From contig JADDTR010000019.1 of assembly GCA_015345905.1 (NCBI GenBank), forward strand, positions 186,001-250,000: a stretch of DNA of 64,000 nt, written 5' to 3'. Both the position numbers and the translations under genes were made by a program. Below are positions 1 to 11,568 of this stretch, one piece after another. The DNA is from Aotearoamyces nothofagi. Its lineage: Eukaryota > Ascomycota > Leotiomycetes > Leotiales > Tympanidaceae. Below the pieces are notes generated by a model. That model did no database searches and was not told where the DNA came from. It was given only the letters and a program-made list of their open reading frames with translations. How positions within the stretch are numbered: the first letter of the stretch is position 1; the number at the start of each line of letters is the position of its first letter.

Positions 1-746
1 GACACGAGAACTCTCTCTCTCTCTCGCGCCTGGCTTGCGGGATACTCGCTGTCCTGGTTCCGGCTCCTTTCGGGATGTCACGTACGGCATGGGACGTCGA
101 GGGCGGGGCGGGGCGTGTTTTTTGGCGGAGCGGTGGGAATTGGGAGTTGGGAGTTGGGAGTTGGGAGTTGGGGTTGGAGCCGGGAGCTCCGCTGGTGGGA
201 GCGCAGGATGGCAGGATTACGGAGGACCTTCTAAGTGCGATATATTATCATAGATTCATAGCCAAATCGCGATCACAGCCCTGGCCAGCTCATACATAGC
301 AAGAAGATGTTTCGGCTCACACCCGAGCCGACGCTACAGCATCCATTTGTCTAGAAACCATTCAAAATCACACAATTGTATTTTTACTTTCTCATTCTCG
401 TTCTCGTTCTCGTGCCAAGGAAGCTCTGTGCAATCTTTTGCTCTCGACGAAAGAATTTCGCAATGCACATCCACATCCGTTCGATGCCTCCAACGCCCTC
501 AGAACCCCACACGCGTCCGTCACTATACTGATGAGCCAAGCAAAAAAAATAAAATAAAAAATGGCTCAGATCATGATAATCCCATCCGCACAAAAAACAA
601 AGATTAAATTTTCGTTCGCTCTCCATAATATCCCGCTATGCAACTCCAGTAGCCATATAAAGGCAAAGGCAATTCCCAATTCCCTCGTTCCCATCCATGG
701 CTTGCAAATGCTCAAACATATCAATCAATCGCGCGTGAGCCGTTGC
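1..746. other. Intergenic, STE50 3' flank
   Basis: No supportable gene. The stretch begins with a short CT microsatellite (about 10-24), has a G-run array at 135-173 (see separate entry) and an A-rich tract near 540-560. The few short open frames are low-complexity and lack conserved-looking sequence. The right end is the 3' flank of the minus-strand STE50 gene. Confidence 0.7.
135..173 (+). repeat. G-run tandem array, potential G-quadruplex
   Basis: A 7-nt unit (TTGGGAG) is repeated about five times in a row, giving six evenly spaced GGG runs separated by 4 nt. This matches the usual intramolecular G-quadruplex pattern. Folding is inferred, not shown. Confidence 0.6.
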
Positions 747-2395
747 TCATATGATACCTCCGGGAGGATCATATACTGGTACTTGGCGGCCAGTCTGCCC
801 TCGTAGCGGAAGGCGTCCATCCAACCCTGCGCTGCCAGGTCCATCGGCCACCTGTGCTTCCGGATGCGCGTTCGTCTTTCTCAGCATGAACATTGGCTTT
901 TTACCCTCCTTGTCCAATTGCTTAAATAATATAAGGGGCTTTTCATCACGTGTTAGGCATCGTTCTTGGTCCCCAAATACGATGTATAACGCATATTGTT
1001 CCGGAGGAGCATTGATATTGTACTTCTTCAATGCCGCTGGGAGGACCTTGTAACATGGATCTTCCATACTAACACGGAATGACTTGAATATTTCCACTGA
1101 TGCCGAGTTTCCAGATCCGCTATCAGGTGCAGGTGTTGGCGCTCGTCGCGACTGAGGAGCCGGTTTTATGCTATCCCGTGGAGTATGGGCTTGGTATGTA
1201 TCGTTATCATTTTGAGCGAAGGTGGAGCGTCCCGAAGGCGTAGGCATATCTGAGCGGTATGATCGTGATGCTAGTGTTGAGCCACTATATGTGTTTGGAA
1301 TTGGCGGAGATGTCGGAGATGGAATATTTGGCGAAAGGCCAGGGGAAGTAGCAGGTTGAGATCCACCGCCCATAGCTGCTAGATGCGAAGAAGAGAGAAC
1401 GGCCCGCTCTGCAGCCGCAGCCGGATCTAATGCTTGCTCCATCATAGAACGTTCTTGTTGTGCATGTGTTGGAGATGCGTTTTTAGGTGTGGACCCGAGG
1501 AAGAATTGTTTGGTTGAGAACTTTCTCGATAATCCACCACCAGACTGAGTGGAGGAAGGGGTAGGTGCGGGAGGGGATATTGTATTTGAGGTATCGTAGG
1601 CGTACTGCTGGTTGTATGCTTGGGTATTAGCGGTTGGTGGATGGTATGGTAGTGGTTGTCCTTCTTTCGCCATCCGGAAGACCGGTAACAGGTCCTCTCG
1701 TAGTCGTCTATACTCCTCTGTGATTTTTCGAAGTTCTATCTCAGCAATGCTCATACGTTCATCTCGAAGTCGTAGTTGTTCGACTAGTTGCTTAATGTCC
1801 TTTAGCGTTGCTGTTGCGTACTGAGCTTCCGCGTCTGCAGCTGTAAGGAATAAAGTTAGTATTTAAAACCTAAACCACCCGATAGACTCGGACTTACAGA
1901 GCGGTACATAATGGTCGCTCTCCAATTCGATGTCCTGCTTGATCTTGATATCGTAGACGCTCTTTAGAATCGTAAGTCTATGACCTACACTCGTGATGCC
2001 CATCTGCTTTAGGTCGTCATGCTGCAGCGCCACAAGAGCCTCTCCTATAATCTCATTTTCTGTGCAATGTTAGCATACGCCCGCTAGACATTGCTGATTT
2101 AGTGACGAGGCGCCGTACCTAAAAATTGGTCTGCATATTGACGTAGTCCCAAGCTTCCAACAAAGTCTGCACACTCCTCGGCCGTCCATTCTGTGATTAT
2201 AGTCTCTGGGAGCTGATCACTACTGCTGATCTTGCCATAGGTAGTTGGGGTATGTTCGTTGGACGAGGGAGCTTCAGAGTCTGAGGGGGAGGCTTCGGAG
2301 TCTTCTGCTAGTATGGGGGAGCTGTCATGCACGCTTCGCTCGTACTCGTCGTCGGCGTCGGACTCTGGGTAGGCTGTACCAGATTCGAATGCCAT
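747..2395 (-). CDS. STE50: Ste50-like MAPK adaptor (SAM + Ras-association domains)
   Basis: Three exons: 2119-2395, 1898-2059 and 747-1840, giving 510 aa. Introns of 59 and 57 nt have clear GT...CAG borders and join in frame. The start is the ATG of MAFESGTAYPES, since the open frame further upstream has no ATG. A SAM domain lies at about residues 68-135 (EWTAEECADFVGSLGLRQYA, then HDDLKQMGITSVGHRLTILK, split by intron 1). A Ser/Pro-rich linker follows, then a Ras-association domain at about 393-468 (VEIFKSFRVSMEDPCYKVLP). In yeasts and moulds Ste50 binds the MAPKKK Ste11 through its SAM domain and tethers it to Cdc42 and membrane anchors, serving the pheromone, filamentous/pathogenicity and osmotic pathways in the cytosol near the plasma membrane. 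The protein ends in PPGGII. Domain order and size fit Ste50 well; little else is likely. Confidence 0.93.
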
Positions 2396-3117
2396 TCTTG
2401 CGATTGACGACCAGAAGACTGCGAATCTGGCTGGATTGATATCAGTTAGGGAGTACTTTGGCGGTTCCACATGTAGCTATATTGAGGTGGTTGCTCGTAC
2501 CAATGCTCTAAACTCTATGGGGCGGCGGCTCGCGTACTCGCTTGCAACTCTTTGACCCGCAATCCATAAATTTCACCCTGACTTTGACAAGTGATCCGCT
2601 GCAAGCGAGGAGGTCGTACAGGTACAGCATGCTCATGCAACTGACCTTGGTGAATATAGTGACAGTTCTTTTAGAAGATGTTTCGTGGTGAAATGGTAGC
2701 AATTCACCTGTTCTTAAAAATTAGATAGAAATGTTATAAATCTTCTTTCTCGGCTTCCCGGAGTACGAGTCCTAGAGGTCTCGGATTTGACAGGGAACTC
2801 GAAGGGAACAAGGGACCACTTGTGCGACATGGTCAAAGCTACAGTATTAAGTATTTACGACTACACCCGGATTTGAAAAGATGTGGTTTCCATAAAAGTC
2901 CATGGCTGGCTATATATATACAGAGTTGATGGTTGCAAACTCTGCGAATATGTGAATGCAAGAAAATCGCTATTTGTGGCAAAACGGGCGCCATGAATAG
3001 ATCACAAGTTGCCCGCTGTGATTGGTTCCCTTAACGCCAACATTGTCTTGCTTCCACCATCATGTTATCGTAGCATCGTGTAACGAGTAAGTTTTACACC
3101 TTGTAAACAGCTGATTC
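2396..3117. other. Intergenic, STE50 promoter side and Bud14 3' flank
   Basis: No gene seen. The in-frame sequence just upstream of the STE50 ATG is open for about 75 nt without an ATG and is probably 5' UTR. The rest has no repeat or RNA-gene signal that I can support. Confidence 0.6.
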
Positions 3118-6100
3118 TCATCGCGCAGCTGTTAGTTTTGACTTTCGAGCAAGCCAGTCTCCTAACATGCCGTCGAGGCGCTATACTATGTCAGTCCAAT
3201 CACTTAAATCAGTACCGATTAACTTACGTTTGTTATATCCGCCAGCTTGGCATTCTCGGCCTTGAACAATTTTCCTGTAATTGGGTGATCAGGACCAGCG
3301 GGGACTACCCCGGACTTGTCAAAAACCACAGTCAAAAGGTCCCTTATGTCTGTATCATCATCAAAGAAACTCCTCAAATGAGCATCACTCCAGGTTGGTG
3401 TTGATATTGGAGTAGGACTTTTGTTCTCTAGAGACTTCTGGCCACGAGCTTCTTCCGCATCAATGAGCTCTGGTGATGGCGATGAGATAGGAGAAGATGG
3501 TTCGTCTTGACTCGACGTGTCTACAATGAGCGCAGGTATGTTTGACTCTGAAATCTCAATCGGAGACACCTGTACAGGTGATTCTGACAATCTTTCGTTA
3601 GGCTTTTCATATTGCGTAGTCGATATATAGCTGTCCGGATACGCGCCAGGTAGGGAAGGTCTCTGGGGAGCTTGCGTGGTGGGCTCTCTATTGGCCTCCT
3701 CAACGGGCGAAACGTCAACTGAGGTATCTGAATCCTCAAGATCAAGTCTTTCTTTTGCCCTTTTGAGCTTCTCAGGCTTGGGATCTGAACCGCTAGCACT
3801 TCTAGAACGGAGGATCTTAGAAAAGCTACCACCGCTAGACTTTTGGTCGTCTTGATAATTCTGCGCTGCCAATGGGCCACGGCTTAATTCCGGTGTACGT
3901 ACACGACTTTGCTGTAACTGTGCTCCGCTAAGCTGCGGCCCATCTGGCTGAACAAGACGCACTGATGGTTCCACGGTAGAAATTATTGGAGTTGGACGCT
4001 CCGGTCCTGGAGTTTTCTGTGACTCGACCGGCTTAGATTCAGCTGGAAGAGATAACGGCTTGAGAACTGCTGCATCTACGCGAGTCGGCTTTTGTAACTT
4101 GCTTGATTGCCGTTGAGGAGAAGGTGTTGATTGCACTTTTGACGCTTGCTCCTCTAGCTGCGCGGATTCCTCTGAATCCTTGCTGAGTATCGGGGAAGTT
4201 CTTGCCTCTTCACTAGACCCCTTTTCGCCGAGTATCGTTTCGTCGTCCTCATCTTGCAACTTTGACTTCTTGTCCTTTCTCTTGAATAATCCACTCAACA
4301 TGCCGGGTTTCTTTTCTTTCTTCTTCTTGTCATCCTTGCTCTTCTCAGCAGCCCCGTCTTTCTCTAGCTTATCGAGGCTAGGCCGTTGTCGAATCTCCTT
4401 AGAATCATTGGATGTTCGGTCTGATATGCTCGAGTCATCGCGCAAGAGATTAGGTGTAATTGTGATCTTCCGAGTCTCCACGGTATCATCTTTGAAGAAG
4501 GAGTCAGTATTACGAACGGTGCCGTTTCGCGATTTGCTAGTTCCTTCAGGCTTGCCGTCAAATATCTCGTCGCTTGTTCTCGACACGTCGGAATTAGTCT
4601 TTGGTGCCACTTCGTCTGCTTCACGAACAGGTTCATCACTATATGCCACATCCCGAACTGTTACTCTTTCAGTACTAGGCTCCGCCGCAGTAACTTCATC
4701 ATCCTGCTCTGAGAGCTGTGACTCGAGCTGCTGCGGATCTGGTGCATAGAAGTCTCCATCGCCATCTTCCTCGTCTGTCGAATAATCTACGTCTGACGCT
4801 TCGACATATGTGGGTGCACTAAAGGTAACCGTTTTGGCATTCCTCTTACGGATTTTCATTTTCAAAGGATTCTTGGTCTTTTCGGCTTGATCCCCAAGCA
4901 TTGTGGCAGATAGCTAAGAAACACGTTAAGCGGCATTCGAGTAGGTAGAAATCGATAACTTACGTCAATATTCCTGTGCTTGTTCAGACGTGCTAAACGT
5001 TCGGTCGGAGTCTCGATATGCTCTGCGGGTAAATAGCCTACACAAAGATTTGTTAGTCGAACAAGTTTAGTATAGCATAACGCGAGTACACGTACCAATG
5101 CTACTATCTTTTACAACCCTGACGAGCCACCAGTAGCTGTTACTGTCATCGAGCAGCACCATGGTATCGCCTTTCGTAGCATTTGCCTGCCCTTCAACCG
5201 TCGCGACGAATGTGTGTAGCGCATAGACGAATTCGAAATCAATGTCCTCTGTTTCTTGTAAGCATTCTCCACCCCATCCTGAATCAACAAATCTGGAATC
5301 ATCGGGGAAAGGAAAGTCGTCATCTTCTTCCTCCGAACTCTCGTAAGGGATGGTCATTATTTCTTCTTCATCACTGCTTTGGATGCTGTGATCTAGATCG
5401 GGGTCTCCCTGCACTACAAGAAGTTCATCCACATCAAAATCTTCAAAGTCGTCATCGTAGCATTCGATGAAGTAATCATCTCTCAAGTCGTCTGGCAGTG
5501 GAGCAAGGGTGTCAAGGCATTCATCATCGTATGTAGAGTTGGTGTCGCTAGCCGAGGTGTCTCTTGACCATCTTGACTCCTGATACTGGCCATGAGAAAG
5601 AAGAGGTCGTACATCTCGCTGAGCCAACCCTTGGCCGGCCTGCTGAGATGTAAAACTTAACGGGTAGTGGTCAGGCGTCTCCACAAATGGTGAAGATGAC
5701 CCGACCAGCGCATGAAAGAACAAGGGAGAAGCGAGAGGCGTTACGGCCGGAGAAAGTGAATCGAATCTCTGTGGCCACGAGTGTGGAAGGGAATACCCAC
5801 CATCATCAATCGACGGAGAACTCGAGATCTTATCCATCATATCATCATCGTCCTCCTCATCCCCCTCTGCGTCTGCCATCTCGGCATCTTCGGTGGTGGA
5901 GCCTGTAAGCCCGGCATTGTGCGCGACTGCCAAATCGACTTGCTGCTGGGCATTTCCACTGTTCAAAGTTGTGCCTCCGGTAGTTGAAGGACCGTTGTTA
6001 AAGCGATCTCTTTGTGGATTTATGTTTCCGTCTGAACTGGTCCACTCTTGCGAGACTCGCGGGCTTCGTGTCTGCTCCTGGGCTTCCTCCTCTTCGGCAT

Positions 6101-6300
6101 CTCGTAGAGCTTCCGCCTGGTGTGGTGCAGGTGGGCCAATGCCTATTGCAGAAGGGTGCGTCGGCTGCCGGGTATGATCTTGTGCTGAGGGGATGTCTTT
6201 GTCTTGTAGATCAATAGTATCTGCAACGGAAATTGTTAGAGCTGGAGCTTCTTCAATCGCTGGAGGACTAACCCGCTCGAATTATCTGTGGTCTCGTCAT
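3118..6300 (-). CDS. Bud14-like SH3 domain protein
   Basis: Five exons: 6273-6300, 5096-6220, 4964-5037, 3228-4913 and 3118-3180, summing to 991 aa. The first exon codes only nine residues (MTRPQIIRA) and joins in phase 1 after a 52-nt intron with a CTCTAAC branch site. The last exon codes RLDGMLGDWLARKSKLTAAR. An SH3 domain at about 325-390 spans intron 2 (FEFVYALHTFVATVEGQANA, NSYWWLVRVVKDSSIGYLPA) and is followed directly by EHIETPTERLARLNKHRNID, the Bud14-type signature. The long C-terminal part is acidic and Ser/Pro-rich. Yeast Bud14 works with the Glc7 phosphatase and Kel proteins at polarity sites and restrains formin-built actin cables; a role at the hyphal tip is inferred by family. 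It lies head-to-tail with STE50. I leave the symbol blank because orthology to yeast BUD14 was not tested. Confidence 0.85.
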
Positions 6301-8363
6301 TGTATGGTAAGAGCATTGGTTGCTCGTCCTCTGTCGCTTTCCTTCCTCTCGGTATTTATTTATTTCGACGGCGGTCTTACTGATGCACACCCGTCGCAAC
6401 GTCTGCTTAAAGATTGCATGTACCAAAAAACCCTGGAAACACGCAGAGATGCCAATTGTCTCCGAATATAGTTTCCTTAATCCTCCAGAACACCTTTCAG
6501 AAGTGGGCACGGTTGGAATTTCTCGTGAAGGAGCTCGTGAGGGTGGTGGCCGGGAGGTGGTATGGACCTTGCTTCAAATGTGGAGCTGGGGATTCTGCGA
6601 CACGCTGGTACGCGCACGAACTTAAGGTATGGAATGAGAGGAGGGAACGACTATGGCCAGCGTTGTCGCCGCCGCGGAGGGGCGAGGAAGGGGAAAGGAG
6701 AGTTGGTGATTTTGATTGTGGGCGATGAGAGCTCGCCCTGCAGTCGTGGTGTCGCGATGATTGAAAGTTCTCCAGGGAATCCTCATTTGAAACAATTCCA
6801 GTCCGTAGCAAGTTCAGGCTTTGAGAACGGCCAGGGGGGCCGTCGTATCAGTCCAAGCTTTAATTCGGGGACGGGAGGGAGTCTCGCGTGGGACGCCAAT
6901 CCCGAAGCTGCTCGGATTGTGCCTTTCCGTCTCGGGCAGCCAGGCCGGCAGCCAGATGGCACGATATGCCCTGGGGGGCTGTCAAGGCCAAATTAGCAGG
7001 CAAGGTGGGCTCGGTAGGCATGTAGACTCACTGGGTCGCTGGATCGCGCTGGGCCACTGGATCACTGGATGGGCGAGGGCGTTCGAGATTGCGAGAGTGC
7101 GAGAGTGCGAGAGCGAGAGCGAGCGCGGCAGAGCAGCATCCGGGCACAGCACAGCACAGTACATACAGCAACAGCACAGCATAGCACAGCACAGTACAGC
7201 AGCCGTCAACGGCAGCCGTAAGGGCGTGACGGCCACACCCAATGTCTCTCTCTATCCTTGAGCAACAGTAGCAGCAGCAGCAGCAATGCTGTAGTAGTAC
7301 TTTGTCCTGTAGTGCCAAGGGGACACAGCTATCCTGCGCGTCCACGTTCCCGGTCCGCAGGACCCTGTAGCCGTAAGGGAACCAATCGACAGATCGTCGC
7401 TGAGACGCAAATTACTGCCGGTGCACCTCCCACTCGCCCGCCGCACGTTAAGCACCCGCCAGCACCCAGCACCCAGCACCCAGCACCCTGCACCCTGCGC
7501 AGCCGGCGAGTGCCAGCCCGGCTGTGTCGCGTCTCAGCGCTACGGCCGGTATTTACTGTACAATGTACACAGTACAGTACCTGCTACGTATGCATGCACG
7601 CCCCTCACGACTCCAGCGCCCGATCTCTGGATCCCACGATTCCACTGCTTCGCGAACAGATCCCGTGAGATTTTGCCTCGTGACATGCCTTATTGCGCAG
7701 ACTGAAGCCGCCCGCCGCGGCAGCACAGGCACACGTTTTGCTTGGCTTCTTGCTCGAGCCAGTGCTTTGGCGGAGCAGTGCCAGACCCCCCGATTTTGCG
7801 AACCCCATTTCTTAGCCATGTGCTCTTAAGGCTTGGCTAACGCGATATCAACTTGGCTGTGCAATGCCGCCCTTTGGGGAGAACCCAGACTCGTAAATGA
7901 TAGAAAACAGTATCTCCAATTGTAGACACCAGGAGCGCCCTTCGCTCTTGCCATGTCCTTATTCCGGGCTGAATATCTGCGGAGTGCGAGAATCCCGCAT
8001 AATACCGACGACGCCACCCAATCCGGCTCCGGGAAAGGCTAGCCCTGCTTCTCGGGGCTGTGAGATGACTGCGAGACTTCACATCAACGACGCCGATAGA
8101 TAACGGTTTGCCACCACATACTACATCATCACTATCGAGCTATATCGCAGGTATATATAGTTTACGAATGCGCCGGTTTCTGTGATTCGACGTTGATCGC
8201 GACTCTCGACACGGATTGAAATTCGCTCGAGCACGAGGACGATTCGAACCTGCGACCGACCTCTTCGACTTCCCGAGATTCGACAATGGACGGGTGTGAT
8301 CGTTGAGATTGAGCTGGCTACTCCAGTCTTTTACGCGGCGGCTGGCCGTCTACCTGTATTTAC
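6301..8363. other. Long intergenic stretch with low-complexity DNA
   Basis: Two kb without a believable gene. The frames on both strands are short and overlap one another. The sequence holds purine-rich GAGAGTGCGAGAG repeats (about 7090-7130), a CAGCACAGTACAGCA-type array (about 7140-7205), a CAG run near 7268-7287 and tandem CAGCACC units near 7455-7495. An apparent B-box near 8242 (GATTCGAACC on plus) was examined for a tRNA and rejected. It separates the divergent Bud14-like and palH genes and so holds both promoters. Confidence 0.6.
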
Positions 8364-10679
8364 ATGATGGAGCCCAGAGCTGGAGTGTTTTGGCACTCCC
8401 CTGCAGCTTTACCTACTACATCGTCATCTGCAGCGCAGTGCACCCCTTTCACCATAGCCGCAACTGGTGTTATGACTATCGATGACGTCGCTATCACACT
8501 GACAACAGATGTCGTCTATACTCCTCTTTGTACGGATGCCATCGAGTTGTCGATCGCGACTACAAGCACGACGAGTTTGTCGAATTCTGATCTTCGAGAT
8601 CCGTTCTACGCTTCGACTCTTCCTGCGGTCTACGCATTGGCTGCCACAACTATAATCGCCTATATGTTGGTTATAATCCTGTTCATCACACCGAGAACGT
8701 TCATATCCGGTGGCACCGTGGTTCTTGGCCGTCGTGGCTTCACAAATGGTCCTTCGGGTGGAGAAGCTGGCATTGGAATTGGAGGAAGGCCATGGCTTCA
8801 AAAAGTTGCGGCTCTGACTGTAGCCATTTCATTGACCATTGCGACAGCAACCACATTCAATATCGCTGAATACCAGTACACTGTTCTCGGATATATGGAT
8901 GCCCAGGCATTACAAGACCAAGTTCTCGATAGCCAAGAATTGAAGATCATGATGATTATCTCTGATACGTTCTTGTGGCTGGCACAAGCCCAGACACTCA
9001 TCAGACTGTTTCCTCGTCAAAGAGAGAAGATCATCATCAAATGGACTGCCTTGGCACTTATTTCACTGGACACCATTTTCGCGATTCTGAACAACTTTGT
9101 GTATGAAGGGTATTCGAAACCTCGCGCCTTCGTTGATGCGATACCGGCACTCAGCTATCTTTTCCAGCTTGCACTTGGCCTCCTCTATTGCGCATGGATT
9201 ACTTATTACGGACTCACTAAAAAGAGATACGCCTATTACCATTGCCGCATGCGCAACATCTGCCTGATCGCACTGATAGCACATATTTCAATAATGGTAC
9301 CCGTCGTATTTTTTGTCCTTGATATTTCGAAGCCCGATGTTGCAGGCTGGGGTGACTATGTTCGCTGGGTGGGTGCAGCAGCAGCAAGTGTCGTTGTTTG
9401 GGAATGGGTGGAAAGAATTGAAGCATTGGAGAGGAACGATAAGAAAGACGGCGTACTTGGGAGAGAAGTGTTCGACGGCGATGAGATGCTAGACTTGACA
9501 CCGTCAGCTGATGTTACCTGGGCAAGTCGTCTTCGACGTGGTGGTGATGGAGGCGGTGATAGATCCACAGGAACAGGAAGAACCTGGCGAACATTCAACG
9601 GCATTGGACGATATAGACCTCGAATTCTACAACGTCTCGATAGTAACACAAGTCAACCAAAGGTTGGACAACAGGGCGGAACCCAGCAATCTACAGCCTT
9701 GCAGAATCCTCAGTGGCCCGCACGCCCAGCCCCCGCCGCTACACCAGTCAGTAGGTCGGATTCCGCAAGTGTCGAAAGTACTGTGTATGCTGTTCGCTAC
9801 CATCCTGTTGGTACGGCGAGTGGTACAAGTGACCCTATTCCCGAAAATCGTCCTTCTGACATCGAGACACGTGCCAATGCAGATCTTGAGGCTCAAGAGA
9901 ACATCCCCCCTAGCGATTCATATGATGGAAAGTTACCGGTGTCTGGAGATGCTTTGAGACCAAACACGGGGAAAGCAAGTCAGCGCAACAGGGTGTGGGA
10001 GATTATGGAATGGGTGAATCCTTTTAACCGACCTCGACAGGCGCCTCCTCTAGAAGTATCTGCGTATACGACTAGAGTAAAAGAGGTCCAAAGTGACGAT
10101 GATTCATCTAGCCGTTGGGATATTCTAGGTAGGCTGGAGGATTTTGCTATGATACAGGCAGAGAGATTGAAGCACAAAACTCGACCATCAAATGAGGTCG
10201 CCGATCTCCCGAGGACAAGAATACCTGCACCGACTCGGGCGCGCACAATACAAGAATTGACGGAACAGTTAAGCCTTGACGAAGAGTTTCATGATCCGCT
10301 TGCCGTAACGCAACCTACAGCAAATAGCTCGGGAAACACAGCTGTTCAAGACGATCATATCAATCGCAATGACTCTCGGATTCCCCAAATTTCACGGCCT
10401 GCATACTCTACTACCCCACTTAACAACAGAGAGACCATTACAAGGCGTGGTAGCTTGTCGTTTGCAGCAGCTATACATAGTGATTGGGATCAGAGAGAGC
10501 ACCAAGCACTCTCTACCTTTCCTGCCGACACTCCACGCAATCCTGAAAGCACATCCCAAAGCCCTCAGCCCAGCTCGCTTAGGCTGAGTGGCTCGTCTCA
10601 CACACGCTCACCTGTTTCGTCAGGACTCCCCGTATTACGAATACCTGCGCCTGCACGTAGGAGAACGGCAGAGGAATGA
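8364..10679 (+). CDS. palH: pH-response sensor PalH/Rim21
   Basis: Single exon, 771 aa, starting at the first of two adjacent ATGs. The N-terminal about 87 residues contain Cys and Thr-rich sequence and would face outside. Seven hydrophobic segments follow between about 88 and 355, for example YALAATTIIAYMLVIILFI, IISDTFLWLAQAQTLIRLF and IPALSYLFQLALGLLYCAW. Right after the last segment comes the PalH hallmark VVVWEWVERIEALERNDKKD, then GVLGREVFDGDEM. The roughly 400-residue tail is hydrophilic and Ser/Pro-rich, as in the family, where it binds the arrestin PalF. PalH is the plasma-membrane seven-TM sensor that, with PalI and PalF, signals alkaline ambient pH to cause processing of PacC/Rim101. 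No disruption is visible. The next gene on the same strand is a ceramide synthase about 0.9 kb away. Confidence 0.95.
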   Translation: MMEPRAGVFWHSPAALPTTSSSAAQCTPFTIAATGVMTIDDVAITLTTDVVYTPLCTDAIELSIATTSTTSLSNSDLRDPFYASTLPAVYALAATTIIAYMLVIILFITPRTFISGGTVVLGRRGFTNGPSGGEAGIGIGGRPWLQKVAALTVAISLTIATATTFNIAEYQYTVLGYMDAQALQDQVLDSQELKIMMIISDTFLWLAQAQTLIRLFPRQREKIIIKWTALALISLDTIFAILNNFVYEGYSKPRAFVDAIPALSYLFQLALGLLYCAWITYYGLTKKRYAYYHCRMRNICLIALIAHISIMVPVVFFVLDISKPDVAGWGDYVRWVGAAAASVVVWEWVERIEALERNDKKDGVLGREVFDGDEMLDLTPSADVTWASRLRRGGDGGGDRSTGTGRTWRTFNGIGRYRPRILQRLDSNTSQPKVGQQGGTQQSTALQNPQWPARPAPAATPVSRSDSASVESTVYAVRYHPVGTASGTSDPIPENRPSDIETRANADLEAQENIPPSDSYDGKLPVSGDALRPNTGKASQRNRVWEIMEWVNPFNRPRQAPPLEVSAYTTRVKEVQSDDDSSSRWDILGRLEDFAMIQAERLKHKTRPSNEVADLPRTRIPAPTRARTIQELTEQLSLDEEFHDPLAVTQPTANSSGNTAVQDDHINRNDSRIPQISRPAYSTTPLNNRETITRRGSLSFAAAIHSDWDQREHQALSTFPADTPRNPESTSQSPQPSSLRLSGSSHTRSPVSSGLPVLRIPAPARRRTAEE

Positions 10680-11568
10680 GGAGTTTTGATGTTCTTGTGT
10701 ATACTGCTTTTAGCACGGCGTAAAGGGCCTTAGGCTTTGGGCTAACGATGAGATGACTTGTTGGGGCACCAAAACATAGGGGAAGGGGTATAAGGCTTTG
10801 GATCTGGTATGACGAGCCTGGCGTATTTGGGATGGAAGGAAACAGGATGTTATTTTGGCTCAGCAGCGAATGAGGAATGCATAATATAGCTGTATATATT
10901 TTCTATACTGAATGCAGAGAAGCTGTTCTTGTCGCCGATTTGGAGGACGCAAATAGGTTTCATGTAAGTGTAAGATTACGGGGGGATTGTCAGATAATAT
11001 CGCAGCCTCAAGGCCTCCGAAGATAGACCCAGATTTTGCTTTCACCTACCTAAATCAGCTTTGACATCAAACATGCAGAGCTTTCCATATGACAACCGAA
11101 TTTGCCGCTATCACGAAACACATCTTACATGCATGATGTATTCTGCCACATCTATAGTGGGCCGTCTCCAAAATTCTATAGTGTCGTCACGATATTCGAT
11201 GTTCGTGTCGGTGCCGGCGCCACGGAAGTCTCGGATAAATTTATGGCACCCGCCTCGAACCCACCATTCTCATTCTCCGGCTGCCGGTAGTAGGTGGACC
11301 CCGTGAACCGCCGAGCCAATGCTAATCTCGGTAGGGAGTACACGCGCCTGGTAAGATAAAGTCCTTACTGCGCAAGTATTTCGAACACCAAACCAAATAT
11401 AAGGCTGAGTAAGAAGCTGCATACCTTGTCCGCTCAGATCCGGCCTACGAAAGCACTCGAGTACAGCACAGTCAGCAATCTTCATATTGAGTAAGAAATG
11501 TGCTAAAAGTTCAAAACATTCCGCATTTGTCTCCGTCTTGAAAAATCGTGCTCAGCTCCTTTGCGACC
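10680..11568. other. Intergenic palH-ceramide synthase
   Basis: Holds the palH 3' flank and the promoter of the ceramide synthase gene. No conserved-looking frame, repeat or RNA gene is seen. Confidence 0.6.

Noticed and set aside
8236-8262. tRNA B-box-like GATTCGAACC (minus strand)
   Set aside because: The T-arm does not pair and no A-box or anticodon arm lies at the right distance; it is in the probable 5' UTR of palH.
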